NCBI RefSeq assembly: GCF_001665835.1
Contig: NZ_LZSX01000085.1
Location: 1-64,000, forward strand
Origin: Mycobacterium colombiense
GTDB taxonomy: Bacteria > Actinomycetota > Actinomycetes > Mycobacteriales > Mycobacteriaceae
DNA length: 64,000 bases
Reading direction: 5' to 3'
Position 1 is the first letter of the stretch, and each line of letters starts with the position of its first letter. The notes under the pieces were generated by a model, which ran no database searches, was not told the origin of the DNA, and was given only the letters and a program-made list of their open reading frames with translations. A program made the position numbers and the translations under genes. Positions 1 through 8,978 of the stretch are shown in pieces.

Positions 1-118
1 CCGGGCACTGGGCCGAGGCGGAGGGGATAACGGAAGTGGACAAGGCCGACACGGCCACGCCCGACGCTGCGAGAACTGCTGCTGAACCGAGGGAACGAAC
101 CAATTGACGCGCAATCAT
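1..118 (-). CDS. Secreted protein, N-terminal part only (possibly cutinase-like)
   Basis: The minus strand opens with an ATG at 118 and reads 39 codons without a stop to the window edge. The product has a basic start (MIARQLVRSLG), a hydrophobic alanine/valine core and an Ala-Ser-Ala signal-peptidase-like site just before Gln-Cys-Pro. This is a Sec signal peptide followed by a mature N-terminus with an early Cys-Pro. Mycobacterial cutinase-like proteins (Culp) begin their mature chain with a similar Cys-Pro, so a cutinase is a reasonable guess, but the catalytic part lies outside the window. The signal peptide is well supported; the family is not. Confidence 0.55.
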   Translation of the reverse strand, partial: MIARQLVRSLGSAAVLAASGVAVSALSTSVIPSASAQCP

Positions 119-404
119 GCCGCCATTGTGCCCAGCCAACACGCTCGCTAAACACAGGAAACACCGAAATTACCGTGTTCTCATAAAATCACCGCCCGCT
201 GATGCGGACGGGCTGAGATTGGTTGTGCGCGGCGCTCATCCGGCGCGGGCGCTCGGGCGGCACGCGACCGCCCGTCGCGGGGGGCTCGCCGGGAGCCATC
301 TTGGCCGGGGCGGAGCGCGGACCCGGACAGCAATGTGGTCTGCTACTTGTAGTTACGAGCCGGCGGCACGGTGAAGCAACCGCCGACCCCGGCAAGCGGC
401 TCGA
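119..404. other. Divergent intergenic region
   Basis: This 286-bp gap separates the leftward secreted-protein gene from the rightward SDR gene. It should hold both promoters. I see no convincing -35/-10 pair, repeat or RNA structure in it. The short open frames here look like GC-rich shadows. Confidence 0.4.
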
Positions 405-1319
405 GTGAATGCGGCAGCGAAGTTGAACGCGATAGCGCAGGCCCTGAACACGGTCACGGACCACGTGGCCAACCCGGCGCGGGTGTCGGACCCCGACAAG
501 TTGCGGGGCACCGTCCTCGGCAAGACCGTGTTGGTGACCGGAGCCTCCTACGGCATCGGTGAGGCCACCGCGCGCAGTCTGGCCGCCGCGGGGGCGACCG
601 TCCTGGTGGTCGCCCGGTCCGAGGAGCGGCTCTGCGACCTGACGGCGTCGATCAACGCCGGCGGGGGTCGCGCGGTCGCCTACCCGACCGACCTCACCGA
701 CGAATCCGCGGTGAGCACCCTGACGAAGCAGATCACCGAGGAGCACGGCCCGCTCGACATCGTGGTGAGCAACGCCGGCAAGTCATTGCGCCGCTCGCTG
801 CATGACCAGTACGACCGGCCGCACGACTTTCAGCGCACCATCGACATCAACTACCTGGGGCCGGTGCGGCTGCTGCTGGGGCTGCTGCCGGCCATGCGCG
901 GCAAGGGCAGCGGGCACATCGTGAACGTGTCGAGCGTCGCCGTGCGGGTGGCGCCGGGTCCGCAATGGGGTGCCTACCAGGCCTCGAAGGGCGCCTTTGA
1001 CCGGTGGCTGCGGAGCGTGGCGCCGGAGCTGCATATCGACGGTGTCGACGTCACCACCGTCTACTTCGCGCTGGTCCGCACCAGGATGATCGCGCCCACC
1101 CCGCTGCTGGGTAGCCTTCCCGGGCTGTCGCCGGACGAAGCCGCCGACGCCATCGCCAAGGCGATCATCGAGCGGCCGCGCACCATCGCGCCGCCCTGGG
1201 TGCTGCCGGCCGAGCTGGCCTCGGTGCTGCTGGCCGGGCCGGCCGACTACGCCGCGCGGCTGTGGCATCGCCGGTTCTTCAGCGAGTCCGACACCGACGA
1301 GGCCGACGATGACGAATGA
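405..1319 (+). CDS. Short-chain dehydrogenase/reductase (SDR)
   Basis: A 304-residue NAD(P)-dependent oxidoreductase. It has the TGxxxGxG cofactor motif (TGASYGIGEA, about residues 45-55), the NAG motif (SNAGKS) and the catalytic Ser...YxxxK group (YQASKGAF). About 40 residues precede the Rossmann fold and the tail is acidic (DTDEADDDE). The start is a GTG at 405 with only a weak ribosome site, so the exact start is uncertain. Its 3' end overlaps the next gene, an acyl-CoA ligase, by 11 bp, so the two are co-transcribed and probably act on one fatty or acyl substrate. The substrate is unknown. Confidence 0.88.
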   Translation: MNAAAKLNAIAQALNTVTDHVANPARVSDPDKLRGTVLGKTVLVTGASYGIGEATARSLAAAGATVLVVARSEERLCDLTASINAGGGRAVAYPTDLTDESAVSTLTKQITEEHGPLDIVVSNAGKSLRRSLHDQYDRPHDFQRTIDINYLGPVRLLLGLLPAMRGKGSGHIVNVSSVAVRVAPGPQWGAYQASKGAFDRWLRSVAPELHIDGVDVTTVYFALVRTRMIAPTPLLGSLPGLSPDEAADAIAKAIIERPRTIAPPWVLPAELASVLLAGPADYAARLWHRRFFSESDTDEADDDE

Positions 1320-2871
1320 CCGCGCGGTCACCACCGCCGCCCGGGCCCTGCTGCGCTCCGGTCTGCTCAGTCCGCCGGCGCCGCTCGCGGGTTTCCGGCT
1401 CCTTCGCGAGGTCCGCCGGGGCGGCACGAATCCCTACACGCTGCTGGCGGTCACCACCGCCCGTTGGCCCGACCGGACGGCGATCGTCGACGACGACGGC
1501 GCGCTGACCTATCGCCAGCTGCAGCGAGCGACCGAGTCGCTGGCGCGGCGGTTGGCTGCCGACGGCGCTGCACCCGGGCAGGCGGTCGGGGTGATGTGCC
1601 GCAACGGACGCGGTTTCGTGGCGGGCGTTTTCGCGGCGGCCCTGCTGGGCGCCGACGTCGTGCCGATGAGCACGGAGTTCCGCAGCGATGCGCTGGCGGC
1701 CGCCGTAGCGGCCCACCGCATTTCGGCCGTGGTCGTCGACGCCGAATTCGCCGAGCGGGTCCGGGGGGCGGACGAATCGGTCGTCACGGTCGATCCGGCG
1801 ACGGTCGGCACCGACGAGGGCGCTCGCCCGGACGTCGCCGCCCCCGGCCGCATCGTGCTGCTGACGTCGGGCACCACCGGGAAGCCCAAGGGTGTGCCGC
1901 GCACACCACAGCTGCGCTCCGCGGTGGGCGTGTGGGTGACGATCCTCGATCGCACCCGGTTGCGCACCGGTTCGCGGGTTTCGGTGGCAATGCCCATGTT
2001 TCACGGGCTGGGGCTGGGCATGATGATGCTGACCTTCGCCCTCGGGGGCACCCTCCTGACGCGCCGTGAGTTCGACGCCGAGGCCGCGCTGGCCCAGGCG
2101 TCGCTGCACCGCGCCGACGCCTTCACCGCGGTTCCGGTCGTGCTCGCGCGAATCCTGGAGCTGCCCGAGCAGGTGCGGGAGCGAAACCCGCTGCCCTACT
2201 TGCGCACGGTGATCTCCAGCGGCGACCGCCTCGACCCCACTCTGGGCCAGCGGTTCATGGACGCCTACGGCGACATCCTCTACAACGGCTACGGCTCCAC
2301 CGAGGTCGGCATCGGCGCGCTGGCCACGCCGGCGGATCTGCGCGAAGCCCCCGAAACCGTCGGACGGCCCGTCGTCGGGTGCCCGGTGCGCATCTTCAAC
2401 AAGAACGACAAGCCGGTCGGGCCGCGGGTCACCGGGCGGATCTTCGTCGGCGGCGAATTGACCAGCGAGGGCTATACCGATGGCGCGGCGAAGGCCGTCG
2501 TCGACGGCATGACCAGCACCGGTGACATGGGCTATCTGGACAACGCGGGCCGGCTCTTCATCGTCGGCCGCGAAGACGACATGATCATCTCCGGCGGCGA
2601 GAACGTGTACCCGCGTGCGGTCGAGAACGCGCTCGCCCAGCACCCCGCCGTCGCCGACAACGCGGTCATCGGCGTCCCCGACGAACGGTTCGGTCAGCGC
2701 CTGGCGGCGTTCGTGGTCGCGCAGCCGGGCGGCAAGATCGACGTGGCCGAGCTGCGCGAGTACCTGAAGGGCCGGGTCTCCCGCTTCGAACAGCCCCGCG
2801 ACATCAACGTCGTCGACAGCATCCCGCGCAACCCCACCGGCAAAGTGCTGCGCAAAGAACTGTCCGGCTGA
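1309..2871 (+). CDS. Fatty-acid/acyl-CoA ligase (FadD family, FadD12-like)
   Basis: A 520-residue member of the ANL adenylating superfamily that activates a carboxylic acid to acyl-AMP and then acyl-CoA. The P-loop-like motif TSGTTGKPKG lies near residues 185-195, the YGSTE motif near 330, the hinge region GREDDMIISGGENVYP near 420, and the C-terminal catalytic-lysine motif PRNPTGKVLRKEL at the end. Length is normal. It overlaps the upstream SDR by 11 bp and ends 4 bp from the convergent ctpI. It resembles M. tuberculosis FadD12 in size and motifs, but the neighbourhood differs and orthology is not shown. Confidence 0.88.
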   Translation: MTNDRAVTTAARALLRSGLLSPPAPLAGFRLLREVRRGGTNPYTLLAVTTARWPDRTAIVDDDGALTYRQLQRATESLARRLAADGAAPGQAVGVMCRNGRGFVAGVFAAALLGADVVPMSTEFRSDALAAAVAAHRISAVVVDAEFAERVRGADESVVTVDPATVGTDEGARPDVAAPGRIVLLTSGTTGKPKGVPRTPQLRSAVGVWVTILDRTRLRTGSRVSVAMPMFHGLGLGMMMLTFALGGTLLTRREFDAEAALAQASLHRADAFTAVPVVLARILELPEQVRERNPLPYLRTVISSGDRLDPTLGQRFMDAYGDILYNGYGSTEVGIGALATPADLREAPETVGRPVVGCPVRIFNKNDKPVGPRVTGRIFVGGELTSEGYTDGAAKAVVDGMTSTGDMGYLDNAGRLFIVGREDDMIISGGENVYPRAVENALAQHPAVADNAVIGVPDERFGQRLAAFVVAQPGGKIDVAELREYLKGRVSRFEQPRDINVVDSIPRNPTGKVLRKELSG

Positions 2872-2875
2872 GGGC

Positions 2876-5800
2876 TCACTCCTCGCCGGGCTCCAGGGCG
2901 GCGACCTGCTTGGCCAGCCAGTTGGGTGCCAACGCCGAGATCGCGGTGGCACCGGCCGTCGAACCCAGCACACCCGACCAGGCCACCGGCCCCAGCGGCG
3001 TGCACCCGAAGAACTGACTGAGCACCGGCGTCTGCACGATGCCGACCAGCACGCCGGCGCTGCCCAGGGCGGTCGCCACCACGAGCGGGCTGTGCCTGCG
3101 GGTCAGCAGCGTCTGCGCCAGCTGCGTCGTCACGAGCGCGGTCAAACCCATCGTCGCCGTGCGGCGTTCGGTGCCCGGCGTCCAACGCCCGATGGCCCAG
3201 GCGGCCGTCGCCCCGGCGGCCGTGACGGCGCCGCGGGTCACGATCTGCCGCATCAGCGGGGCGTCGAGCGACGGCGTGGGGCCGGTCAGCACCGCGAGAC
3301 GGTGCAGGCGGCGCGCCTCGTCGGCGGCTTCGGCGGATTCGTACTCGCTTTCGTCGGGCTCGACGTATTGCGAGGTGACCGCGACCGCGAGGGCGGGGAA
3401 CATGTCGGTGAGCAGGTTGACCAGCAGCAACTGACGCGTCCCCACCGGGGCGCGGCCTTGGCCGAACGCGGTCCCGATGATGGTGAACAACACCTCGCCG
3501 ACGTTGCCGCCGACCAGGATCGTGACGGCGTCACGAACCCCGCTCCACATGCTGCGGCCCTCGACCAGGGCGTCCATCAGCACGCCCAGATCCTCGTCGG
3601 TCAACACGATGTCGGCGGCGCCGCGGGCGGCCGACGAACCGCGACCGCTGACCCCGATGCCGACGTCGGCCATCCGGATGGCGGCGGCGTCGTTGGCGCC
3701 GTCGCCGACCATCGCGGTCACCCGCCCGCAGCGCTGCAGGGCGCCCACGATCTGCACCTTCTGCTCCGGGCTGACCCGGGCGAACACCTGGACGTCGGCG
3801 ACCAGACGGGCGCACGCGTCCTCGTCGAGGCCGGCGAGCTCGGCGCCGGTCACCACCCGCGCGTCCTCGGGCAGGCCCAGCTGGCAGGCGATCGCTCGCG
3901 CGGTGATCGGGTGGTCGCCGGTGATCAGGACGACGGTGCGGTCGGCGTCCACCAGCGCCTCGATCAGCGGTCGCGCCGATGCCCGGGCGGTGTCGGCCAG
4001 GCCGACGTAGCCGAGCAGTTCGAGGTTCTGCGCCGCGGCGTCCACGGCGTCGGCGTCGGTGTCGTCGTCGTCGGTCTCGTGCTTCCAGCCGCGCTGCGCC
4101 ACCGCGAGCACCCGCAGGCCCTGTTCGGCCAGGCCGTGCACCACCGCCTCGGCCCGCTCCTGGTCGGCTTGCGGGTCGGCGAACTTGCAGCGCGGCAGGA
4201 TGACCTCGGGTGCTCCCTTGAGGACCAGCACCGGCATGTCCACGGGGTGGCCGTTGTCGTGGCCCACGGTGCCGATCGCGGCGGCGAAGCCGCGGCTGGA
4301 CTCGAACGGCACCTCCGCGAGCATCTTCCAGTCCGAATCACCCTGGCCGTTCAGCGAACTCGCCGCGGTGAGGATCGCCTCGTCGGTGGCGTGTGCGTGC
4401 CCCTGGCCTTCCTGCGGCTGAGCGGACGCGCGCGCGGCGGCTCGCAGTAGGCCGGCCGATTCCGGGTCGGTCAGCTTCGGGAAGGGCTGGTGCGGGTCGA
4501 CGTCGTCGGGCACGGCGCACACCACGCGCAGCCGGTTCTCGGTGAGCGTGCCGGTCTTGTCGAAGCAGATGGTGTCGACGCGACCCAGCGCCTCGATGGT
4601 GCGCGGCGCGCGGACCAGGGCCCCGCGCGCGGTCAGCCGCTGGGCCGCGGAGAGCTGGGACAGGGTGGCCACCAGCGGCAGGCCCTCGGGGACGGCGGCC
4701 ACCGCGATCGCGACACCGTCGGCCACCGCCTGGCGCAGCGGCGCCTGGCGCAGCAGCGCCAACGCCGATACCGTCGCGCCGCCCGCCAGCGTCAGCGGCA
4801 GCACCTTGCTGGTCAGTTCCCGCAGCCTGGCTTGGATTCCGGCTGACGTCTCGACGTCGGCGACCGCCGAGATCGCGCGGTGCGCGGCGGTGCCGACCCC
4901 GGTGGCGACGACGATCGCCCGGGCATGCCCGGCGACGATCGTGCTTCCCTCGAACAGCATGCTGGCGCGGTCGGGGTCGTTGACGGCGACGGGGTCCACC
5001 TGCTTGTCCACCGGAAGCGACTCGCCGGTCAGCAGGGACTCGTCGACCTCGACGTCCTCGGCGACCAGCAGGCGGGCATCGGCCGGGACCACCTCGGGTG
5101 CGGCCAAATCGATGACATCGCCGGGCCGCAGGGACTTCGCGGACACGGTCGCGGTGCGGGTCGCGTGCCGCGCGGCCTCGAGCCGGCGGCGCGTCGTCGC
5201 CACGGCCGGCACGACCACCCGGCGCACCAGCTGGTCCTGCTCGGCGAACAGCTCGGCGGCGGCGGACTCGGCCCGCAGGCGTTGCGCCCCACCGGTTATC
5301 GCGTTGACGGTCATGACGCCGGCCACCAGCAGCGCATCGACGTTGCTGCCGACGATCGCCGACGCCGCCGCGCCGACGGCCAGGATGGGCGTCAGCGGAT
5401 CCGCGAGTTCGGTCCGGGTTGCCGACGCCAGCCGGGCCACGCTGTGCAGGGGCTTGCGCAGGGGTTCCAGCGCAGGGCTGTACGACAGGTCGTCGAGACG
5501 GCGCCGCCAGGACGGCTCGGTTTCGACGGCCATCGGCCGCGCGCCGCCGGCCAGCCGCGAGTACACGATCTCGGGATCCAGTGCGTGCCAGGCGGTCAGC
5601 GGTTGGGGAGTGGGGTCGGGCAGCCGGAGCACCCGGGTGGCCGAGAAGGTTCCGGCCAGCAGCGCGGTGGCCGCGGCGGCATTGACCGGGTTGAGCCAGC
5701 GCCGGAAGCTCACCGGGCTGGTGCCTGCCTCCTGCTCACCGGTGACGAGCAGCAGACCGGCCAGCGTGGTGCCGCCCTGCGCCAGGTGCACCGCCGACTC

Positions 5801-7702
5801 GCTGGCCGACCGGGCCACCGGGATCGCCGACAGGATGCGCACAGCGTCGGCCAGATCGGTGCCCGTGATGATGTCCGCGGTCCACGCCGTCGCGGCACGC
5901 GGATCGTCAAGCGCGACACCGACATCGGCGATGGCGAGCGCGGCCAGGGTGTCGGTCGAGGCGAAATCCCGATGCAGCGCGGTGATCAGCAGCACCGGTC
6001 CGCGATCGGTGCGCAGCTCCCGGACCACATTCAGCAGCGGCGTGCCGGGCGGATGCGTGGTGCCTACGCTGGCGGTGAGGTCTTCGGTGCCCGCGACATG
6101 GCGCAACACCACTCGCGCACCGGTGCGGTTCGCGGTCTGGAACAGCGGAATGGCGTAGGGGTCGACCTCCCAGCCCACGTCGACACTGCCGACGCATTCG
6201 CCGTCGACGATCAGGTCGGCGCTTTCCAGGCCCTGCGCGGGTGTCGCCGACGACCCTTGTTTGCGAACCCATTTCAGTCGTGCACCGGTCGCGGGCAACT
6301 CATCCGGGTCGGGCTCGGGCGCCTCCTCGCCGTGCAGCAGCGCGTCGGCCACCTCGTAGACCCGGTCGTCGTCCCAGCCGGGAGCGTCTCCGCGGACATG
6401 CAAGACCGCGCGATGATCGCCGCGCAGCGCGGCGCCGTCGATGACGACCACCTTCACCCGGTCCAGGCGGCGCAGGGCGCCCGGGTCGAGCACCAGTTGT
6501 CCGGAATTGGCAAGTCCGCGGCCGAGAATCGCGGCGAACGCCTGGCGGCCCATGTGCGCGGCGCGCGGCACGCCGGCCTCGATGGCGGCGGCCGCGTCTT
6601 CGGTGCCGCCGCCGGCGACCAGCGCGCTGACCGCGGCGATCAGCGAGCCGTTGGCCGCCGAATCGACATATCTTTCCACCGGCCCGGCCATCGAGCCTTT
6701 TGCCTTGTCCATCGCGGCGTCGATTGTTCCGCCGACCACGACGTGCGACGCCTCACCTGCCGCCGCCGCGGCCCAGCTGTGCCGGGGCACCTCCGACTTG
6801 GCCGAGGAAATGACCGGGACCACCGGGGCCTGCGGCCGGTCGGGGGATGCCAGCTGCGGTTCGCGGTCGCGCCAGACGCGCCGGTGCGCGGACGCCTCGG
6901 AGACCTGCAGGGTGCGTTGCGTCAGGTCGAGCATCGGCGTGCCGAACGACTGGGTCAGACCGTGCGCGGCCGCCGTCGTCGCGGCCAGGGCGATGTCGGT
7001 GCCCACCCGGCCCAGCCGCGCCTCCAGGATCGAGACCATGCGCGGTTGGTGATTGATCAGCGCGGCCGCGGCGCGGGTGGTCTGCGGCGCGGCGGGCAGC
7101 CGGGTCACCCATCCGGTGACCGCGGCACCCATCGCGACGAGATCCATTGCCGCGGCGGTGAGCGGCACCAGAATCGCCAGCGGGTTGCCCGGGTCGGCGA
7201 ACGGCGCGGACAGCGGCGGCGACTCAGTCTTGGACCACGTGATGTCGGAGGCGATCGAGGACACCGTCGCGCGCACTTCGTCCAGAACCGCGTCGTTGTC
7301 CGCGTCGTCGGACAGTTCGACCACCAGGCGGCCCAGTGAGCCCTCGACGTGGGCCTTGGTCACGCCCGGGATGCGGCGCACCGGCTCTTCCACGGCGGGC
7401 GCGTACTCGTGCCAGCGGGGGAAGGGAAGCAGTGGATCCAAGTCCAGGTGCACGCGGTGCCCGCTGTGCCAACGCACCGGCGGCAGGGCGGGGGAGCCGT
7501 TGGATGAACCGTCCATCCCGATCGCGCGGCCCGTCGTCTGGGCGACGGACTGGATGACCGGGCCGGCGAGTTCGGCTACCGGGCTGGCCAACGTCTGCAG
7601 CGCGCCCGCGGCCCCGGCCGCCGTGGACACACCGGCCCGCACCACCTGTGCGGCTCCGCCAGCTACGCCAGCGACGACGCTGGAAACGCCGGGAATCTTC
7701 AC
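2876..7702 (-). CDS. ctpI: Giant P-type cation-transporting ATPase CtpI
   Basis: A 1608-residue P-type ATPase, close to the about 1630 residues of M. tuberculosis CtpI (Rv0107c). The N-terminal 700 or so residues are the long CtpI-specific extension, with a heavy-metal-associated-like stretch near residues 80-165. The core shows the actuator loop (LLTGESLPVD), the phosphorylation motif DKTGT with Asp at about 1048, and the hinge MVGDGANDAAAIRMADVGIG near 1330, followed by the C-terminal membrane segments. The start is a GTG at 7702 preceded by GAAGGGTGAC. The transported ion is unknown; the cation-ATPase core suggests a divalent cation. Confidence 0.93.
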   Translation of the reverse strand: MKIPGVSSVVAGVAGGAAQVVRAGVSTAAGAAGALQTLASPVAELAGPVIQSVAQTTGRAIGMDGSSNGSPALPPVRWHSGHRVHLDLDPLLPFPRWHEYAPAVEEPVRRIPGVTKAHVEGSLGRLVVELSDDADNDAVLDEVRATVSSIASDITWSKTESPPLSAPFADPGNPLAILVPLTAAAMDLVAMGAAVTGWVTRLPAAPQTTRAAAALINHQPRMVSILEARLGRVGTDIALAATTAAAHGLTQSFGTPMLDLTQRTLQVSEASAHRRVWRDREPQLASPDRPQAPVVPVISSAKSEVPRHSWAAAAAGEASHVVVGGTIDAAMDKAKGSMAGPVERYVDSAANGSLIAAVSALVAGGGTEDAAAAIEAGVPRAAHMGRQAFAAILGRGLANSGQLVLDPGALRRLDRVKVVVIDGAALRGDHRAVLHVRGDAPGWDDDRVYEVADALLHGEEAPEPDPDELPATGARLKWVRKQGSSATPAQGLESADLIVDGECVGSVDVGWEVDPYAIPLFQTANRTGARVVLRHVAGTEDLTASVGTTHPPGTPLLNVVRELRTDRGPVLLITALHRDFASTDTLAALAIADVGVALDDPRAATAWTADIITGTDLADAVRILSAIPVARSASESAVHLAQGGTTLAGLLLVTGEQEAGTSPVSFRRWLNPVNAAAATALLAGTFSATRVLRLPDPTPQPLTAWHALDPEIVYSRLAGGARPMAVETEPSWRRRLDDLSYSPALEPLRKPLHSVARLASATRTELADPLTPILAVGAAASAIVGSNVDALLVAGVMTVNAITGGAQRLRAESAAAELFAEQDQLVRRVVVPAVATTRRRLEAARHATRTATVSAKSLRPGDVIDLAAPEVVPADARLLVAEDVEVDESLLTGESLPVDKQVDPVAVNDPDRASMLFEGSTIVAGHARAIVVATGVGTAAHRAISAVADVETSAGIQARLRELTSKVLPLTLAGGATVSALALLRQAPLRQAVADGVAIAVAAVPEGLPLVATLSQLSAAQRLTARGALVRAPRTIEALGRVDTICFDKTGTLTENRLRVVCAVPDDVDPHQPFPKLTDPESAGLLRAAARASAQPQEGQGHAHATDEAILTAASSLNGQGDSDWKMLAEVPFESSRGFAAAIGTVGHDNGHPVDMPVLVLKGAPEVILPRCKFADPQADQERAEAVVHGLAEQGLRVLAVAQRGWKHETDDDDTDADAVDAAAQNLELLGYVGLADTARASARPLIEALVDADRTVVLITGDHPITARAIACQLGLPEDARVVTGAELAGLDEDACARLVADVQVFARVSPEQKVQIVGALQRCGRVTAMVGDGANDAAAIRMADVGIGVSGRGSSAARGAADIVLTDEDLGVLMDALVEGRSMWSGVRDAVTILVGGNVGEVLFTIIGTAFGQGRAPVGTRQLLLVNLLTDMFPALAVAVTSQYVEPDESEYESAEAADEARRLHRLAVLTGPTPSLDAPLMRQIVTRGAVTAAGATAAWAIGRWTPGTERRTATMGLTALVTTQLAQTLLTRRHSPLVVATALGSAGVLVGIVQTPVLSQFFGCTPLGPVAWSGVLGSTAGATAISALAPNWLAKQVAALEPGEE

Positions 7703-7744
7703 TCGTCACCCTTCAACTTCGTCTACCGCGCCTAATGATCCTGT

Positions 7745-7767
7745 CGTGTGGAGGACCTGTCCACACG
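7745..7767. repeat. 8-bp inverted repeat upstream of ctpI
   Basis: CGTGTGGA and TCCACACG form a perfect 8-bp stem around a 7-nt spacer, 43-65 bp upstream of the ctpI start. It also lies about 100 bp past the sigma-factor stop on the same strand. No T-run follows on either side, so a regulator-binding site or 5'-leader hairpin of ctpI is as likely as a terminator. Confidence 0.45.
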
Positions 7768-7863
7768 TGGGCGGGAAGGTAAAACCGTGCGACGACACCG
7801 ATGACGATGCAGGTCGGGCCTCCCTTAGAGAGCAAGGGGTGCGATTACGTCCCTGCTCAGAGG

Positions 7864-8820
7864 TTACCGGGTTGCCGCCAAACCAAACGTGGGGAACAAC
7901 CCGGCGTCGAGGAAGACGGTGATGCTCGCGATGCCGGTAACTCCGGTGGTCAAGACGTGGATGGAATGGGCCCGCATCGCTCCGCCGGGGTCGCGCCGGT
8001 ACTCGGCAACGGCGGGTTGCGAATTCGCGGCCGTCGGGACCATCAGAATGTCGCCGGGCTCGGCCAGGGCGCGTCCGGCAAGGAATCGCAGCACGGCGTC
8101 CCGGCCGGTGAACCACACTGGCATGGGCGGCATTTCGAGTTTGACGTCGGCTTGCAGCAGCGCCGTCAGCGCGGCCATGTCCGCGTTTTCGAATGCCGCG
8201 CAATACCGGTCGAGCAATTCGCGACGCTCGGCATCGCCGGGCTCGGACATGCTCTCCTCGGCGGGGGACAGTTCGGCGAGGTGGGCCCGGGCGCGCTGCA
8301 GCGAACTGTTGACCGCCGCGGGCGTGGTTTCGAGGAGTTCGGCAACCTCGGCGGCGCTGAACTGCACGACGTCGCGCAGGATCAACACCGCGCGCTGCCG
8401 CGCCGGAAGCTCCTGAAGCGCCGTCATCACGGCCAGCCGCACGCTCTGCTTGGCGGCGAGGTCGTCTTCGGGGCTCTTGAACATCAGCGCGTCGGGAATG
8501 GGCTCCAGCCAGGCGTGCGCGGCGGCCTTCGCGTCGAAGTCCGCGTCCGGGTCGATCGAGCCGTCCCCCACGCCCATCGGCAGCACGCGGCGGGCGCGGT
8601 TCTCCAGCGCCCGCAGGCAGGCGGTCGTCGCGATCCGATACAGCCACGTCTTCAACGCCGCGCGTTCCTCGAATGCCGGATAGCCACGCCAGCCCCGCAG
8701 ATACGTCTCCTGGACCAAATCCTCGGCGTCGTGCACCGAGCCCAGCATGCGGTAGCAATGGGCGATCAGCTCGGCCCGAAACGGCGCCGCCTGCTCGACG
8801 AAATCCTCCTGCGCCGGCAC
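7864..8820 (-). CDS. ECF RNA polymerase sigma factor with C-terminal SnoaL-like domain (SigG/SigJ type)
   Basis: A 318-residue extracytoplasmic-function sigma factor. Region 2 (FRAELIAHCYRMLGSVHDAEDLVQET) spans about residues 10-80. Region 4 (LQELPARQRAVLILRDVVQFSAAEVAELL, then the recognition helix) spans about 135-185. From about residue 195 to the end is a SnoaL/NTF2-like domain of the kind found in sigma factors that lack a separate anti-sigma gene, where it modulates activity. The start is GTG at 8820 with AAAGGAG upstream. It is divergent from an SDR-DUF899 operon, its probable target. M. tuberculosis SigG and SigJ share this architecture; I do not assign the symbol. Confidence 0.88.
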   Translation of the reverse strand: MPAQEDFVEQAAPFRAELIAHCYRMLGSVHDAEDLVQETYLRGWRGYPAFEERAALKTWLYRIATTACLRALENRARRVLPMGVGDGSIDPDADFDAKAAAHAWLEPIPDALMFKSPEDDLAAKQSVRLAVMTALQELPARQRAVLILRDVVQFSAAEVAELLETTPAAVNSSLQRARAHLAELSPAEESMSEPGDAERRELLDRYCAAFENADMAALTALLQADVKLEMPPMPVWFTGRDAVLRFLAGRALAEPGDILMVPTAANSQPAVAEYRRDPGGAMRAHSIHVLTTGVTGIASITVFLDAGLFPTFGLAATR

Positions 8821-8843
8821 GACCCACTCCTTTCGGCTGCGAG

Positions 8844-8867
8844 GGAACCTACTCCCTTAGAGACGTC
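8844..8867 (+). promoter_or_regulatory. ECF-type promoter for the SDR-DUF899 operon
   Basis: GGAAC at 8844-8848 and CGTC at 8864-8867 are separated by 15 bp. This matches the general ECF promoter pattern (GGAAC, 15-17 bp, CGTC/CGTT). It points rightward, about 110 bp upstream of the SDR start, and lies just upstream of the divergent sigma gene. Recognition by the adjacent sigma factor is an inference. Confidence 0.55.
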
Positions 8868-8878
8868 CGGCCCGCGCA

Positions 8879-8903
8879 ATTCATCGGTCCGCGGGCGATG
8901 AAT
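8879..8903. repeat. Inverted repeat downstream of the ECF promoter
   Basis: ATTCATCG and CGATGAAT form a perfect 8-bp inverted repeat around a 9-bp spacer, immediately after the ECF-type promoter and 76 bp before the SDR start. It could be a repressor site or a 5'-leader hairpin. Confidence 0.45.
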
Positions 8904-8978
8904 CCAGGTGTCGCGCCGTATCTGAACTAGTGAAGACGCGGCCACGGCCGCAGACCACGTCAGAGAGCGAGAACGACC

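Noticed and set aside
1279-2973. 564-codon minus-strand frame opposite the first acyl-CoA ligase
   Set aside because: Low-complexity shadow; the plus-strand gene has full ANL motifs.
4880-7339. Long open frame (819 codons) on the plus strand opposite ctpI
   Set aside because: Arg/Gly/His-rich translation with no domain; it mirrors the codon structure of the well-supported ctpI gene in GC-rich DNA.
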